In this document: positions 25,598 to 34,481 of the stretch, piece by piece
Layout: every line of letters begins with the position of its first letter
Numbering within the stretch: position 1 is the first letter of the stretch
From: Exiguobacterium profundum
Lineage (GTDB): Bacteria; Bacillota; Bacilli; Exiguobacteriales; Exiguobacteriaceae
Assembly: GCF_025234635.1 (NCBI RefSeq)
Contig: NZ_JANIEG010000008.1
Reading direction: 5' to 3' (one strand)
DNA: 64,000 bases
Notes under the pieces: model-generated
The model's database searches: none
What the model saw: the letters and a program-made list of their open reading frames with translations, nothing else
What the model was told of the DNA's origin: nothing
Position numbers and translations under genes: made by a program

Positions 25598-27238
25598 TTA
25601 GTTTAAGAAAAACATGCCTAAAATGAGACCAATGACCCCCGTCGCCGTCACGTAATAAATCATCGGCATGAGCGTGTAACGGATGATGGTCCCTTCCTTG
25701 CCGAGTAATCCAGCAACCGATGCGACCGCTACGACGTTCAACACACAGATCATGTTTCCTGCGTTCGCTCCCGCCATCTGCATCGATAAAGCGAGCGTGT
25801 TATCAAGTCCAACCGACTCCGCAACGTTTGTCGTCAAACTCGAGAACATCATATTGGAAAACGTCGCCGAACCTGAAACGAAGGCACCAAGGGCCCCAAT
25901 CCACGGTGCGACAAGTGGCCACACCCCACCGAACGTATCAGCAGCTGCCGTCGCAAGCTCGACCGGCATCGAAGCGAGTCCGGCACCGCCATTTTCAGAG
26001 TGGATGAATATACGAACCATTGGAACCGACGCCGCTAACGTGATGGCCGTTCCGACGACTCCAAGTGTCGTCGCCTTAAACACCGATGTCACTTGTGACC
26101 AACTCATGTTGTGTAAGAAGAATGTCGCAATAATCGTCAGGATAAACATAAAACCTGGTGAATAGAACGGTTCCCAAGACGTCGAAACTCCTTCTACCCC
26201 AAGAATGTCCGGGAGATTGATTCGGACACTGCGAGAGAGTTCGTTTAAAAATGGTACGGTACGGGTGAGCACTAAGAAAATCGTCAAAATAAGATAAGGT
26301 GCCCACGCCTTCCACTGAGGCAATTCTCGCGTGGTTGATTTGAGCGTCACTTTTTCAGCAGATGGTTCTAGCTCATCCACATATCCATCAAACGTCCAGA
26401 CGCGTTTCGGCATGAGAATTCCTTTACGAGCCATGGCCACGAGGATGACCAGACCGGTTAAACCACCGAGCATGCCACCGAACTCAAATCCGAGGATGAG
26501 TGTCCAAATGTACGCAGGTACGCTGTATAACAACGCCGCCACAATCGCAATCGGAAATACCTCAAGTGCGGGTTTTATCGACTTCTCTTTACTGAAGAAC
26601 CGCGTCAACATCAAAATCAAAATGAACGGGATGAATAGGCCGACCACCATATCGATCAACACCGTCTGCAAGACGACCTCTGTCAAGAAGGCAATCGACT
26701 CAGGCTGGTTCACATCTAAAGATAGACCGTTCCCGATCCCGATAAGTGCCGGTGTCCCGACCGCACCAAATGTTACGGCCGACACGTCTGCGGATAATGC
26801 AATGACAACGGCGGCAATCGGCGGAAATCCGAGTGCAATCAAGAGCGGTGCCGCAACCGTTGCAGGCGTCCCAAATCCAGATGCGCCTTCAATAAATGAA
26901 ACGAATAACCATCCGACAATCAAAACTTGAATACGCGGGTCAGGTGTGATGTTGACGAATCCGGAACGAATTGCGTTCATCCCGCCCCCTTCTTTCATCG
27001 TATTCATCATTCCGATTGCCCCGTAGACAATCCATACTGTCGTAACGGCGATGACGAGTCCTTGTAATGTCGCCGCCATAATTCGTGTCGCATCCAATTG
27101 CCAGACGAAAAACGCTAAAATCGCCGTCGTCACAAGTGACAAGGGCATGGCTACCGATGCAGGTAAACGCATAATGACCAATAAGATGAGCACGGCCACA
27201 ATCGGTGTCAGTGCTGTAATCCATTCTAAAATCGTCAA
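25598..27238 (-). CDS. lldP: L-lactate permease
   Basis: This 546-residue membrane protein has about thirteen hydrophobic segments and the family landmarks SFIEGASGFGTPATVAAPLL, near residue 115, and FVSGSATFSNMMFS near residue 440. It imports lactate, probably with protons. The start is TTG at 27238 after AAAGGTGGG. It lies 48 bp downstream of recX on the same strand. No lactate oxidation genes are adjacent, so the substrate is assigned from the family only. Confidence 0.88.
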   Translation of the reverse strand: MTILEWITALTPIVAVLILLVIMRLPASVAMPLSLVTTAILAFFVWQLDATRIMAATLQGLVIAVTTVWIVYGAIGMMNTMKEGGGMNAIRSGFVNITPDPRIQVLIVGWLFVSFIEGASGFGTPATVAAPLLIALGFPPIAAVVIALSADVSAVTFGAVGTPALIGIGNGLSLDVNQPESIAFLTEVVLQTVLIDMVVGLFIPFILILMLTRFFSKEKSIKPALEVFPIAIVAALLYSVPAYIWTLILGFEFGGMLGGLTGLVILVAMARKGILMPKRVWTFDGYVDELEPSAEKVTLKSTTRELPQWKAWAPYLILTIFLVLTRTVPFLNELSRSVRINLPDILGVEGVSTSWEPFYSPGFMFILTIIATFFLHNMSWSQVTSVFKATTLGVVGTAITLAASVPMVRIFIHSENGGAGLASMPVELATAAADTFGGVWPLVAPWIGALGAFVSGSATFSNMMFSSLTTNVAESVGLDNTLALSMQMAGANAGNMICVLNVVAVASVAGLLGKEGTIIRYTLMPMIYYVTATGVIGLILGMFFLN

Positions 27239-27286
27239 TGTAGACCCACCTTTTCGTGTTTTCCCCTACCGTAAACAGATGTCCCA

Positions 27287-28099
27287 TCACGATTCTTCTT
27301 CAGCGATTCGATCTAACGTACGTTCAATCACATCATACGGAAATCCTTTGCGCCGAAGCTGCATCTTCATGCGCTGTTTGCGTTCGAACGCGTCGTATCC
27401 GCTGAACTTCCGACTCAACTTCTCAGCCTGTTTCAGACATGCCGCAACCTCGACATCTTCGTCCTCTTCTTCCCAAAAAGTTTGAATCGCCTCTGAAATA
27501 ATATCAAAGGTAAACCCCCTTTGCATCAGGGTTTGTTGAATTCTTTGTTGCACTTCTGTGGCAGAACGACGATTTGTTTCCAGTTGTTTCCTTTTCACGA
27601 ACTTTCCAGCCTTCTCGACGAGATCTTCGTGTGAGATTGATTCTAATTCGGATTCAACAACGTCCGTTGGGATTCGGAGCTGTTCGAGCTCGCGTTTGAT
27701 TTTGATTGGTCCACTTGGACTTGTGTTGAATTTCGTTTGGACATACGCTTTTGCGAACTCCTCATCATTCAAATAACGCTGCTCGATTAGTCGCGTGATG
27801 GCATGTTTGATAGCAGATTCACTTAACTCTTTCTTCACGAGATAGTCCCTTACCTCTGAAATGGCGCGCATTCGATACGATAAATAATTGATGGCCAACT
27901 TATAGGCTTTCTGAGCTTCTTCCGCCTCAAGGACGTCTTGCACAAAATCGTCTTCGAGCTCCATCCCTTTTGTGAGCCCGTACTTGATGAATACGTCAAC
28001 ATCGATGGCGAACGCAAACTCCTCTTTCCCCTCCCGTTCGATGAAGACGTTCAGTCGATCTTGGTTCTTCTTTTGGGTCGTGAACTTTGCAATTTTCAC
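27287..28099 (-). CDS. recX: Regulatory protein RecX
   Basis: This 270-residue helical protein is a long RecX of the Bacilli type, with repeated three-helix units. Recognisable parts are ALNYLSYRMR-like AINYLSYRMRAISEVRDYLVKK and the ITRLIEQRYLNDEEFAKAYV segment. RecX binds and modulates RecA filaments. The start GTG at 28099 is preceded by GGAGGGG; a longer reading from 28120 contains that site inside it. It is divergent from yfhF, matching the yfhF-recX neighbourhood of B. subtilis. Confidence 0.9.
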   Translation of the reverse strand: MKIAKFTTQKKNQDRLNVFIEREGKEEFAFAIDVDVFIKYGLTKGMELEDDFVQDVLEAEEAQKAYKLAINYLSYRMRAISEVRDYLVKKELSESAIKHAITRLIEQRYLNDEEFAKAYVQTKFNTSPSGPIKIKRELEQLRIPTDVVESELESISHEDLVEKAGKFVKRKQLETNRRSATEVQQRIQQTLMQRGFTFDIISEAIQTFWEEEDEDVEVAACLKQAEKLSRKFSGYDAFERKQRMKMQLRRKGFPYDVIERTLDRIAEEES

Positions 28100-28176
28100 A
28101 ACGACTCCCCTCCATTCCATGTTTCTAACATATCACGTTCAAGAAACGTAGAGGATTTTTGATAAGTTAGAAGAAA

Positions 28177-28208
28177 GGGTATTCATCTGGATATACTGAC
28201 TTATACCC
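28177..28208. repeat. Inverted repeat between recX and yfhF
   Basis: GGGTAT and ATACCC arms separated by 20 bp lie in the divergent promoter region ahead of yfhF. It may be an operator or a weak leader hairpin. Confidence 0.3.
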
Positions 28209-28244
28209 ATTTTAGAAACAACACATGATATCGGAGGGAATTTC

Positions 28245-29153
28245 ATGAAAATCGCAATCACTGGTGGAACTGGGCTCATCGGTCAACCACTCGTTCGTGC
28301 ACTCGCCGACGCCGGACATCAAGTCGTCGTGTTGACGCGTCATCCACGTCCCCGCCATCGCGGGGTATCGTTTATCGAATGGTTGACACCGAATAGTAAA
28401 CCAGAAGAGGAACTCGAAGGAACAGATGCGTTCATTCATTTGGCCGGCGCCTCAATCAACGACGGGCGATGGACACACAAACAGAAACAAGCCATCCTTC
28501 AAAGTCGAATCGAAGGTACGAAGGAAGTCGTCCGAATTATTCAACAGTTGAAACAAAAGCCACAGGTCGTCATAAGCGGCTCTGCCATCGGTATATACGG
28601 TGAAGATCGTTCCATCACGTATTCCGAAGAAACACCATTGCCGACACGGACTAATTTCCTCGGGAATGTCTGCGTCCTCTGGGAACAAGAAGCAGAACCC
28701 ATTCGTGATTTAGGTGTTCGCCTTGTGACGATGCGCACCGGAGTCGTCTTATCGAATGATGGCGGTGCTTTCCCATTAATGAAACTCCCCTATCAGTTCG
28801 GGGTCGGTGGTAAAATTGGATCAGGAGAGCAATGGGTTCCTTGGATTCATTTAGACGACCTCGTCCGCTTGTTCGTGCACGTCATCGAGACTGATTCCAT
28901 TGAAGGACCCGTCAACGGCACTGCACCTACACCGGTGACGATGAATGAGTTCGGGAAGACGATTGCGAACGTGATGCATCGTCCTCACTGGATTCCGGCA
29001 CCTGCCCCAATGATGCAACTCGCCCTCGGTGAAAAGAGCGTCATCGTCCTAGAAGGTGCGAAAGTCGTTCCGACGAAGGCACTTCAACATGGTTTCGACT
29101 TCCGCTATGAAACATTGGAACCGGCTCTAACACAACTACTACAAGATGTTTAA
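28245..29153 (+). CDS. yfhF: TIGR01777 family epimerase-like oxidoreductase (YfhF)
   Basis: This 302-residue protein belongs to the atypical short-chain dehydrogenases (SDR39U1). It opens with the nucleotide-binding motif ITGGTGLIG and continues with FIHLAGASI and SGSAIGIYG; the last 50 residues form the DUF1731 C-terminal segment (KTIANVMHRPHWIPAP). The natural substrate is unknown. The start ATG at 28245 follows GGAGGG. An amidohydrolase gene begins 12 bp downstream and is probably co-transcribed. Confidence 0.87.
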   Translation: MKIAITGGTGLIGQPLVRALADAGHQVVVLTRHPRPRHRGVSFIEWLTPNSKPEEELEGTDAFIHLAGASINDGRWTHKQKQAILQSRIEGTKEVVRIIQQLKQKPQVVISGSAIGIYGEDRSITYSEETPLPTRTNFLGNVCVLWEQEAEPIRDLGVRLVTMRTGVVLSNDGGAFPLMKLPYQFGVGGKIGSGEQWVPWIHLDDLVRLFVHVIETDSIEGPVNGTAPTPVTMNEFGKTIANVMHRPHWIPAPAPMMQLALGEKSVIVLEGAKVVPTKALQHGFDFRYETLEPALTQLLQDV

Positions 29154-29165
29154 GGAGAATGAATT

Positions 29166-30320
29166 GTGAGTCACTTACTAATTCGAAATGCCCATATTTA
29201 CCCCATCACTGCCCCCCATTTTTACGGAGACCTCCGTGTTCGGGACGGGAAAATCGTCGAAATGTCCGATTTACTTGAACCGACTGACGGGGAGCATGTC
29301 ATTGAAGCCGAAGGAAACTTTTTATTCCCGGGCTTCATCGATGCTCACACCCACCTCGGATTATATGATGAAGGAACCGGCTCTGTCGGAAACGACGCCA
29401 ATGAGACGGTCGAAGCGATGACGCCTCATGCACGTGCGATTGACGGGGTATACCCGCTTGACGAAGGATTTCAAGAAGCGCTGATGGCAGGCGTAACCGC
29501 CGTTCAGGTCATGCCAGGAAGTATGAACGTCATCGGTGGTGTGACCAGTGTCATCAAAACACACGGTCGCTATATTGACGACATGATCGTCCGTCGTTAT
29601 GCCGGATTGAAGATGGCACTCGGCGAAAACCCGAAACGGATTCATAGTATGGGGAAAACCGGTGATTTGACGCGGATGGGGATTATGGGGTTGCTTCGTG
29701 AAGCGTTCCGTACCGTCGGGTCGACCAAAACGATCGGAACGTTCGGCAGTCAGATGATTCAACTTGCCCTCGACCGAGAGATGCCGATTCGTGTGCATGC
29801 CCACCGCGCCGATGACATTTTATCTGTCGTTCGCTTTGCTCAAGAGTTCAATCTCGACTATCGTATCGAACATTGTACAGAAGGTCATCTTGTCGTTGAA
29901 AAACTACAAGAACTCGGTGTGAAACATGTCACCGTCGGACCGACGTTTACTCGAAAATCTAAAATCGAGCTCCAGAACAAGACATGGGAGACGTATCGCA
30001 TTCTCCATGAGCACGGCATGATCGTCTCCATCACGACCGATCATCCGTACACGCCGGTCCAATATTTGAACTTGTGCGCCGGACTTGCGGCACGTGAAGG
30101 ACTTCCTGTCGATATCGCGTTGCGAGGGATCACCATCAATCCAGCTGAATCACTAGGTGTCGCTGACCGAATCGGATCTCTTGAAGTAGGAAAAGATGCC
30201 GATTTGGTGCTTTGGAGTCACTTCCCGCTCGACTACTTATCGAAGCCGATTATGACGATTGTGAACGGTGAAGTCGTGTACAAAACGGACCGTGCTGAAA
30301 CCCATCATGAGGTCGAGTAA
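29166..30320 (+). CDS. Amidohydrolase
   Basis: This 384-residue metal-dependent hydrolase has the amidohydrolase fold: an N-terminal beta strand part, then DAHTHLG with the first metal histidines near residue 60, further histidines in HAHRAD and IEHCTEGH, and the catalytic aspartate in TTDHPYTP. The C-terminal GSLEVGKDADLVLW is typical of imidazolonepropionase-like members. The substrate cannot be named. The start is GTG at 29166 after AAGGAGAAT, 12 bp behind yfhF. Confidence 0.82.
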   Translation: MSHLLIRNAHIYPITAPHFYGDLRVRDGKIVEMSDLLEPTDGEHVIEAEGNFLFPGFIDAHTHLGLYDEGTGSVGNDANETVEAMTPHARAIDGVYPLDEGFQEALMAGVTAVQVMPGSMNVIGGVTSVIKTHGRYIDDMIVRRYAGLKMALGENPKRIHSMGKTGDLTRMGIMGLLREAFRTVGSTKTIGTFGSQMIQLALDREMPIRVHAHRADDILSVVRFAQEFNLDYRIEHCTEGHLVVEKLQELGVKHVTVGPTFTRKSKIELQNKTWETYRILHEHGMIVSITTDHPYTPVQYLNLCAGLAAREGLPVDIALRGITINPAESLGVADRIGSLEVGKDADLVLWSHFPLDYLSKPIMTIVNGEVVYKTDRAETHHEVE

Positions 30321-30360
30321 TTTTCATTATTTTTCATAAGGGTTTTTACGCATAATTTAC

Positions 30361-30497
30361 TTGCTTTTTTAAAAATACTATATAAAATTATCTTGTAACT
30401 TCATAAAGCAGCCAAGGCGGTTCGAACAGCGAAGCCAGAAGTATGCTTTCGTTACGACTATTCTTCAGCGGTCTGAAATAGGAGGAGGAATGTAAAG
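30361..30497 (+). promoter_or_regulatory. Promoter and structured leader of the GNAT gene
   Basis: A promoter-like TTACTT (30357-30362), 18 bp, TATAAA is followed by about 110 nt of higher G+C leader with hairpin potential (GGC-TTCG paired with CGAA-GCC, 30417-30437). A 12-codon ORF (ATG 30443, TAG 30479-30481, peptide MLSLRLFFSGLK) ends within the ribosome site of the GNAT gene. I do not recognise a known riboswitch here. Confidence 0.4.
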
Positions 30498-31064
30498 GTG
30501 CTCAAATTTCGTGAGCTCACCGACTGCGCGGAGTTGTTCGAACTGATGCAACACCCAGATGTCTTTCCGTATGTCCGTCAAAAGACGGTCCATTTTGACG
30601 AGTTTTTATTTAGCACGAAGCAAGTCATCGAGCTAGAAGAGCAAGGAAATATCATCTCACGTACCATCACGAACGAGTATGGCACCCCGATTGGGACGAT
30701 TAGCTTGTTCGATGTCGAATCCGGATATGGATTCCTTGGCACGTGGCTTGGCAAGCCGTATCACGGCAAAGGTTATAATCAAGTGGCGAAAGAGGCGTTC
30801 TTCTCAGAACTGTTCTTCGATCTTGATATTGAAAGTGTGTTCTTAAAAATCCGTAAATCGAATGAACGATCGATTGCTGCAGCAGAGAAGCTTCCGTACG
30901 CGTTTTGCGCGAACGAGATTCGTTCCGAACTGCTTGCGGAGATCAACCAAGGTGACGTGGAGTATGTTTTATATGAAGTATCCAAGTCGAGCTTCCAACT
31001 ATACTTGCATGCCCTACACGTCCCGGAATACGAAGTGCCATACGAGGCACAACTCGAAGCATGA
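30498..31064 (+). CDS. GNAT family N-acetyltransferase
   Basis: This 188-residue protein resembles RimJ/RimL-type acetyltransferases. The acetyl-CoA-binding region is GTWLGKPYHGKGYNQVAKEAF near residues 80-100, and KIRKSNERSIAAAEKL follows. The start GTG at 30498 lies after AGGAGGAGG. A tail of about 25 residues after the domain is not typical. The acceptor is unknown. An unusual leader precedes it and a terminator follows, so it is monocistronic. Confidence 0.75.
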   Translation: MLKFRELTDCAELFELMQHPDVFPYVRQKTVHFDEFLFSTKQVIELEEQGNIISRTITNEYGTPIGTISLFDVESGYGFLGTWLGKPYHGKGYNQVAKEAFFSELFFDLDIESVFLKIRKSNERSIAAAEKLPYAFCANEIRSELLAEINQGDVEYVLYEVSKSSFQLYLHALHVPEYEVPYEAQLEA

Positions 31065-31093
31065 GCCAATTCTGTCAAAGAATTGGCTTTTTT
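31063..31093 (+). terminator. Terminator of the GNAT gene
   Basis: AGCCAATTC and GAATTGGCT arms with a seven-base loop, followed by six T; the stem begins at the stop codon. Confidence 0.9.
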
Positions 31094-31232
31094 GTGGCGT
31101 TTTTGTGTGGATTTGATGGAGGGAACTTGTCGGAGCCGAATAAATCTGTTCTAATTCGAAGAGATAGGTATGATAGAAGTATGAGGGATTTATCACAACT
31201 CCCGTTAACCGTTTTGCAAAGGAGAATGGCAT

Positions 31233-31922
31233 ATGTCAGAATCAATGTTTCGTATCCTCGTGACCGACGACGAAGAACAAATGCGCGATTTACTTGTATC
31301 AAATTTAGAAAAAGAAGGGTATGAGACGGTCACCGCCTCAAACGGCCTTGAAGCGATTGAACGCTTGAAAGAAGAGACGTTCCATCTCGTCTTACTTGAT
31401 GTGATGATGCCGGAACTCGACGGATTGACGGCTTGCATGCGCATCCGTGAGTTCTCAAACGTACCCATCATCCTGTTGACGGCACGCTCAGAAGAGCTCG
31501 ACCGCATTCACGGCCTCAAAATCGGGGCAGACGATTACATCACGAAACCGTTTAGCCCACGCGAATTACTCGCACGAATCGAAGCGACGCTCCGTCGCAC
31601 GCACAGCTTCTCAAAAGAACAAGAAGCGACGTTTGATGTCGGGGTCCTCTCAATCGATATCGAAGGACGTACCGTCAGTGTGAAAGGGAAGACCGTCAAC
31701 TTGACACGAAAAGAGTTTGATTTGCTCTACCTATTCATCACGAACGACGAAAAAGTATTCTCCCGTGAACAATTACTTGATCAGATTTGGGGGACCGAGT
31801 ATCATGGAAACCTTCGCACGGTGGATACTCACATTAAGACGCTTCGCCTGAAACTCGGCGAGGCGGGCGGTTATATTCAGACAGTCTGGGGAATTGGCTA
31901 CAAATTCGAGGCAAACGGATGA
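31233..31922 (+). CDS. Response regulator, OmpR/PhoB family
   Basis: This 229-residue regulator has an N-terminal receiver domain with acidic pocket TDDEE, phosphoacceptor aspartate at residue 56 (LLDVMMPELDG) and the conserved lysine in ITKPFSPREL. A winged-helix DNA-binding domain follows (LTRKEFDLLYLF, then RTVDTHIKTLRLKL). The start ATG at 31233 follows AAAGGAGAA. It overlaps the histidine kinase gene by 4 bp and they form a pair. Sequence is closest to ResD/YycF-like regulators in general character, but the specific system is not identified. Confidence 0.88.
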   Translation: MSESMFRILVTDDEEQMRDLLVSNLEKEGYETVTASNGLEAIERLKEETFHLVLLDVMMPELDGLTACMRIREFSNVPIILLTARSEELDRIHGLKIGADDYITKPFSPRELLARIEATLRRTHSFSKEQEATFDVGVLSIDIEGRTVSVKGKTVNLTRKEFDLLYLFITNDEKVFSREQLLDQIWGTEYHGNLRTVDTHIKTLRLKLGEAGGYIQTVWGIGYKFEANG

Positions 31923-33310
31923 AACGATACACGATCAGGAAGCGGATTTGGATTACCATCTGGACAGCCAGCCTCTTCTCAGCGTTCGTGTTTCTCATCA
32001 TGACGTTTTATCTGTACGACAAGTTCTATATTCAAACGCAAGAAGAACTGCTCATCAATCGCGGTGAGAAACTTGTCACCATCTATAAGGCCGACGGTTT
32101 CTCGGACGCGTTCGCCGATAGTATGACGTACACGAACGAATTGACCGAAACGAAAGTGTTCCTCTCCTCCGTTCGAGAGGACACACTCGGCTCCGGTAAA
32201 ACCTTTTTAAGGCAGCAAGACCTCGAACGGTTGCAGGACGGTTATGCCATCTCGGTGACCCGGAAACATCCGACCGAGGACGTCGACATTTTGATGACCG
32301 CATTTCCTCTCATCCGCGACGATGAACTCGACAATGCACTCATTTTGTATATGGAGCTCAGTAAAATCAGTGAACCGTTCCAACCGATTCGGCTCATGAT
32401 CACGTTTTTACTCGTCCTCATGATTGTGAACTTGCTCATTTTTGGTAAACAGATCATCGACACGATCATCCAACCACTCATTCAGATGAAGCGTGCCTCT
32501 CAAGTCTATGCGCAAGGTGATTTCTCCCACCGCATTCCGATTGTCTACGATGACGAAATTGGTGAACTAGCAGACACGCTCAACTCGATGGCGGAATCGC
32601 TCGGACTTGTTGAAGAACAGCGTAAAGAGTTTCTCGCTAACGTCAGTCACGAACTTCGCACGCCACTCTCTTACATCCGCGGTTATACCGAGATGCTCCA
32701 AGATGAGTCATTGGATGAAAAAACGAGGGCACAATATTACGACATCATCGAGAACGAGACGAACCGGCTTCAGCGCCTTGTCACGGACTTACTCGATCTC
32801 GCCCAGCTAGAGCGCGATTCGTACCCGATGACGAAAGAACCGGTCGTTTACTCGCAAGTACTTGAAGACGTCCTCTATCGTCTTGAACCGATTGCCCGTG
32901 CGAAAGGCGTGACAATCGAATCGGATTTAGACTTCGACTTGATCATCCTCGGTGACCATGACCGACTCGAACAAGTCATCGGCAATCTTCTCGACAACGC
33001 GCTCCGATATACGGATGCTGGCAAGACGATTCATGTGAAAACGTTCGCCGAATCCGAATATGCAATCACGGAAATACGCGACGAAGGTCGAGGCATCCCG
33101 AAAGAAGATTTAGACAAATTGACGGAACGCTTCTATCGCGTCAATAAATCACGGACACGAAAAGATGGCGGAACCGGCCTCGGTTTGGCCATTGCGAAGC
33201 ACATTATCGAGCGTCATGAAGGGTCCCTTCATTTCAGCTCTGAAGTCGGACAAGGAACGACTGTCACTGTCGGTCTGCCGCTTCTACCTGACGATGAATT
33301 TGATATGTAA
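31919..33310 (+). CDS. Sensor histidine kinase
   Basis: This 463-residue kinase has two membrane segments (about residues 10-32 and 162-182) enclosing an extracytoplasmic sensor region of about 130 residues, a HAMP linker, the phosphoacceptor histidine at residue 244 (NVSHELRTPLSYI) and an ATPase domain with N box NLLDNALRY, G1 DEGRGIP and G2 GGTGLGLAIAK. It starts inside the stop codon of the response regulator gene. The signal is unknown because the sensor region has no recognised fold. Confidence 0.88.
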   Translation: MKRYTIRKRIWITIWTASLFSAFVFLIMTFYLYDKFYIQTQEELLINRGEKLVTIYKADGFSDAFADSMTYTNELTETKVFLSSVREDTLGSGKTFLRQQDLERLQDGYAISVTRKHPTEDVDILMTAFPLIRDDELDNALILYMELSKISEPFQPIRLMITFLLVLMIVNLLIFGKQIIDTIIQPLIQMKRASQVYAQGDFSHRIPIVYDDEIGELADTLNSMAESLGLVEEQRKEFLANVSHELRTPLSYIRGYTEMLQDESLDEKTRAQYYDIIENETNRLQRLVTDLLDLAQLERDSYPMTKEPVVYSQVLEDVLYRLEPIARAKGVTIESDLDFDLIILGDHDRLEQVIGNLLDNALRYTDAGKTIHVKTFAESEYAITEIRDEGRGIPKEDLDKLTERFYRVNKSRTRKDGGTGLGLAIAKHIIERHEGSLHFSSEVGQGTTVTVGLPLLPDDEFDM

Positions 33311-33312
33311 AT

Positions 33313-33338
33313 AGGCAGCCGCGATGGCTGCCTTTTCT
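33313..33338 (+). terminator. Terminator of the two-component operon
   Basis: AGGCAGCC, GCGAT loop and GGCTGCCT followed by a T-rich tract, 3 bp after the stop codon. Confidence 0.85.
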
Positions 33339-33340
33339 TT

Positions 33341-33628
33341 TCATATGTCTTTCCCTTTATATTGTTCGACCGACTCTCGTTCAAGTCGTTCGCGTTCGGC
33401 ATGCGTCTGTGGAAAACCGTTCGCCTGCCATTCGGCACGGTGACTTGAATCAAGTTGCGTGAGCCCTTGCTCCGCTTCATCTTGATTCGCATCGACGCTT
33501 TCCCGTTCATCCATCTTCTGCCACGTATCTTCTTCCTCACGTTGCGAAAGCAGTGCCGCCACTTTTGGTGCAACGAGCGCCGCACCGGCAACACCTAAGA
33601 CAATCCCCATCAACACTTTCCGATCCAT
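33341..33628 (-). CDS. YtxH-like small membrane-anchored protein
   Basis: This encodes 95 residues: one N-terminal hydrophobic segment (VLMGIVLGVAGAALVAPKVAALL, residues 4-26) and a highly charged tail. The ATG at 33628 is preceded by GAAGGAGGGG. The form resembles YtxH-type general stress proteins, but no specific family is certain. It converges on the two-component operon. Confidence 0.6.
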   Translation of the reverse strand: MDRKVLMGIVLGVAGAALVAPKVAALLSQREEEDTWQKMDERESVDANQDEAEQGLTQLDSSHRAEWQANGFPQTHAERERLERESVEQYKGKDI

Positions 33629-33745
33629 CCTAACCCCTCCTTCACTATGCACTCTTCATTCCACCATTTTATAATCTCAAAACCATTATCGAAAACGTTT
33701 ACAACATTTCTACGAGTGGAATGGCTAATGGAAGGAGGCGATTGG

Positions 33746-33952
33746 ATGGAAAAGAAACGACCCACTTCGAAACGTCCGTTTGATAATCCGGACGCGGTAG
33801 ACACGGACAAAGAAAGCATCTTTGACGAGGACGGCATGCAAACCGTCGACCCGATTCCTGTAGAGGAATTGAACGAACGAGTGAAGGATGAAAAGAATAA
33901 ACGTCACTCCAAAGATGACTCAGTGAGTGAAAAGAAATATAAAGACACATAA
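33746..33952 (+). CDS. Hypothetical small hydrophilic protein
   Basis: This 68-residue protein is almost entirely charged or polar (MEKKRPTSKRPFDNPD to KKYKDT) and is probably disordered. The ATG at 33746 follows GAAGGAGGCG closely enough to be convincing. I do not recognise a family. It lies between divergent and convergent neighbours and ends in a shared terminator with cdd. Confidence 0.55.
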   Translation: MEKKRPTSKRPFDNPDAVDTDKESIFDEDGMQTVDPIPVEELNERVKDEKNKRHSKDDSVSEKKYKDT

Positions 33953-33983
33953 ACAAGCTGCGGACAAACGTCCGCAGCTTGTT
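33952..33983. terminator. Bidirectional terminator before cdd
   Basis: A perfect 14-bp stem, AACAAGCTGCGGAC with its complement around an AAAC loop, between the convergent small protein gene and cdd. Confidence 0.85.
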
Positions 33984-34389
33984 ATGTTAAATCTTTTGGT
34001 GAAAATCCGTAAGGCAACATCTCTTCTTTCGTCATCACTTTCGTATCACCGTTCAAGTTTGCAAGAATCAACGTGAAATCTTCGCCAGCGAATTCAGCAA
34101 TCACTTGGCGGCACGCACCGCATGGTGAAATCGGGCCTTCCGTGTCACCGACGACGACGACCGTTTCAATCGCGTCACTACCTTCTGACACGGCTTTAAA
34201 AATGGCTGTGCGTTCGGCACACATTGACAATCCGTACGAGGCGTTTTCCACGTTACATCCTGTAATTTCGTTTCCTGATGTATCGATGACGACAGCTCCT
34301 ACTTTAAACTTTGAATACGGTGTATAGGCGCGTTTGCGCGCTTCGATGGCTTTATGGACGAGTTCTTGTACGCGTTCTTGTGAGATCAT
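33982..34389 (-). CDS. cdd: Cytidine deaminase
   Basis: This 135-residue enzyme deaminates cytidine and deoxycytidine for pyrimidine salvage. It has the zinc site CAERTAIF (cysteine and catalytic glutamate) and PCGACRQV, and the substrate loop YSKFKVGAVV and NVENASYG. The ATG at 34389 follows GTGGAGGAA; a longer in-frame reading to 34464 has no ribosome site. Length is typical of the homotetrameric class. Unlike many Bacilli it is not next to era or dgkA. Confidence 0.93.
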   Translation of the reverse strand: MISQERVQELVHKAIEARKRAYTPYSKFKVGAVVIDTSGNEITGCNVENASYGLSMCAERTAIFKAVSEGSDAIETVVVVGDTEGPISPCGACRQVIAEFAGEDFTLILANLNGDTKVMTKEEMLPYGFSPKDLT

Positions 34390-34481
34390 AGGATGTTCCT
34401 CCACTTCTATATTTGAAAAGAAGTCTGACATCTGAACTATATCGTGAAAACGCTTACGTGACAAGCCTTTTCACGGTCTCA

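Noticed and set aside
25683..26930. Long open frames antisense to the lactate permease
   Set aside because: They mirror the codon pattern of the real gene, have no ribosome sites, and encode no recognisable domain.
30419..30426. GGTTCGAA, a T-loop-like motif suggesting a tRNA
   Set aside because: The flanking bases do not form a T stem, and no acceptor or anticodon arm is present.
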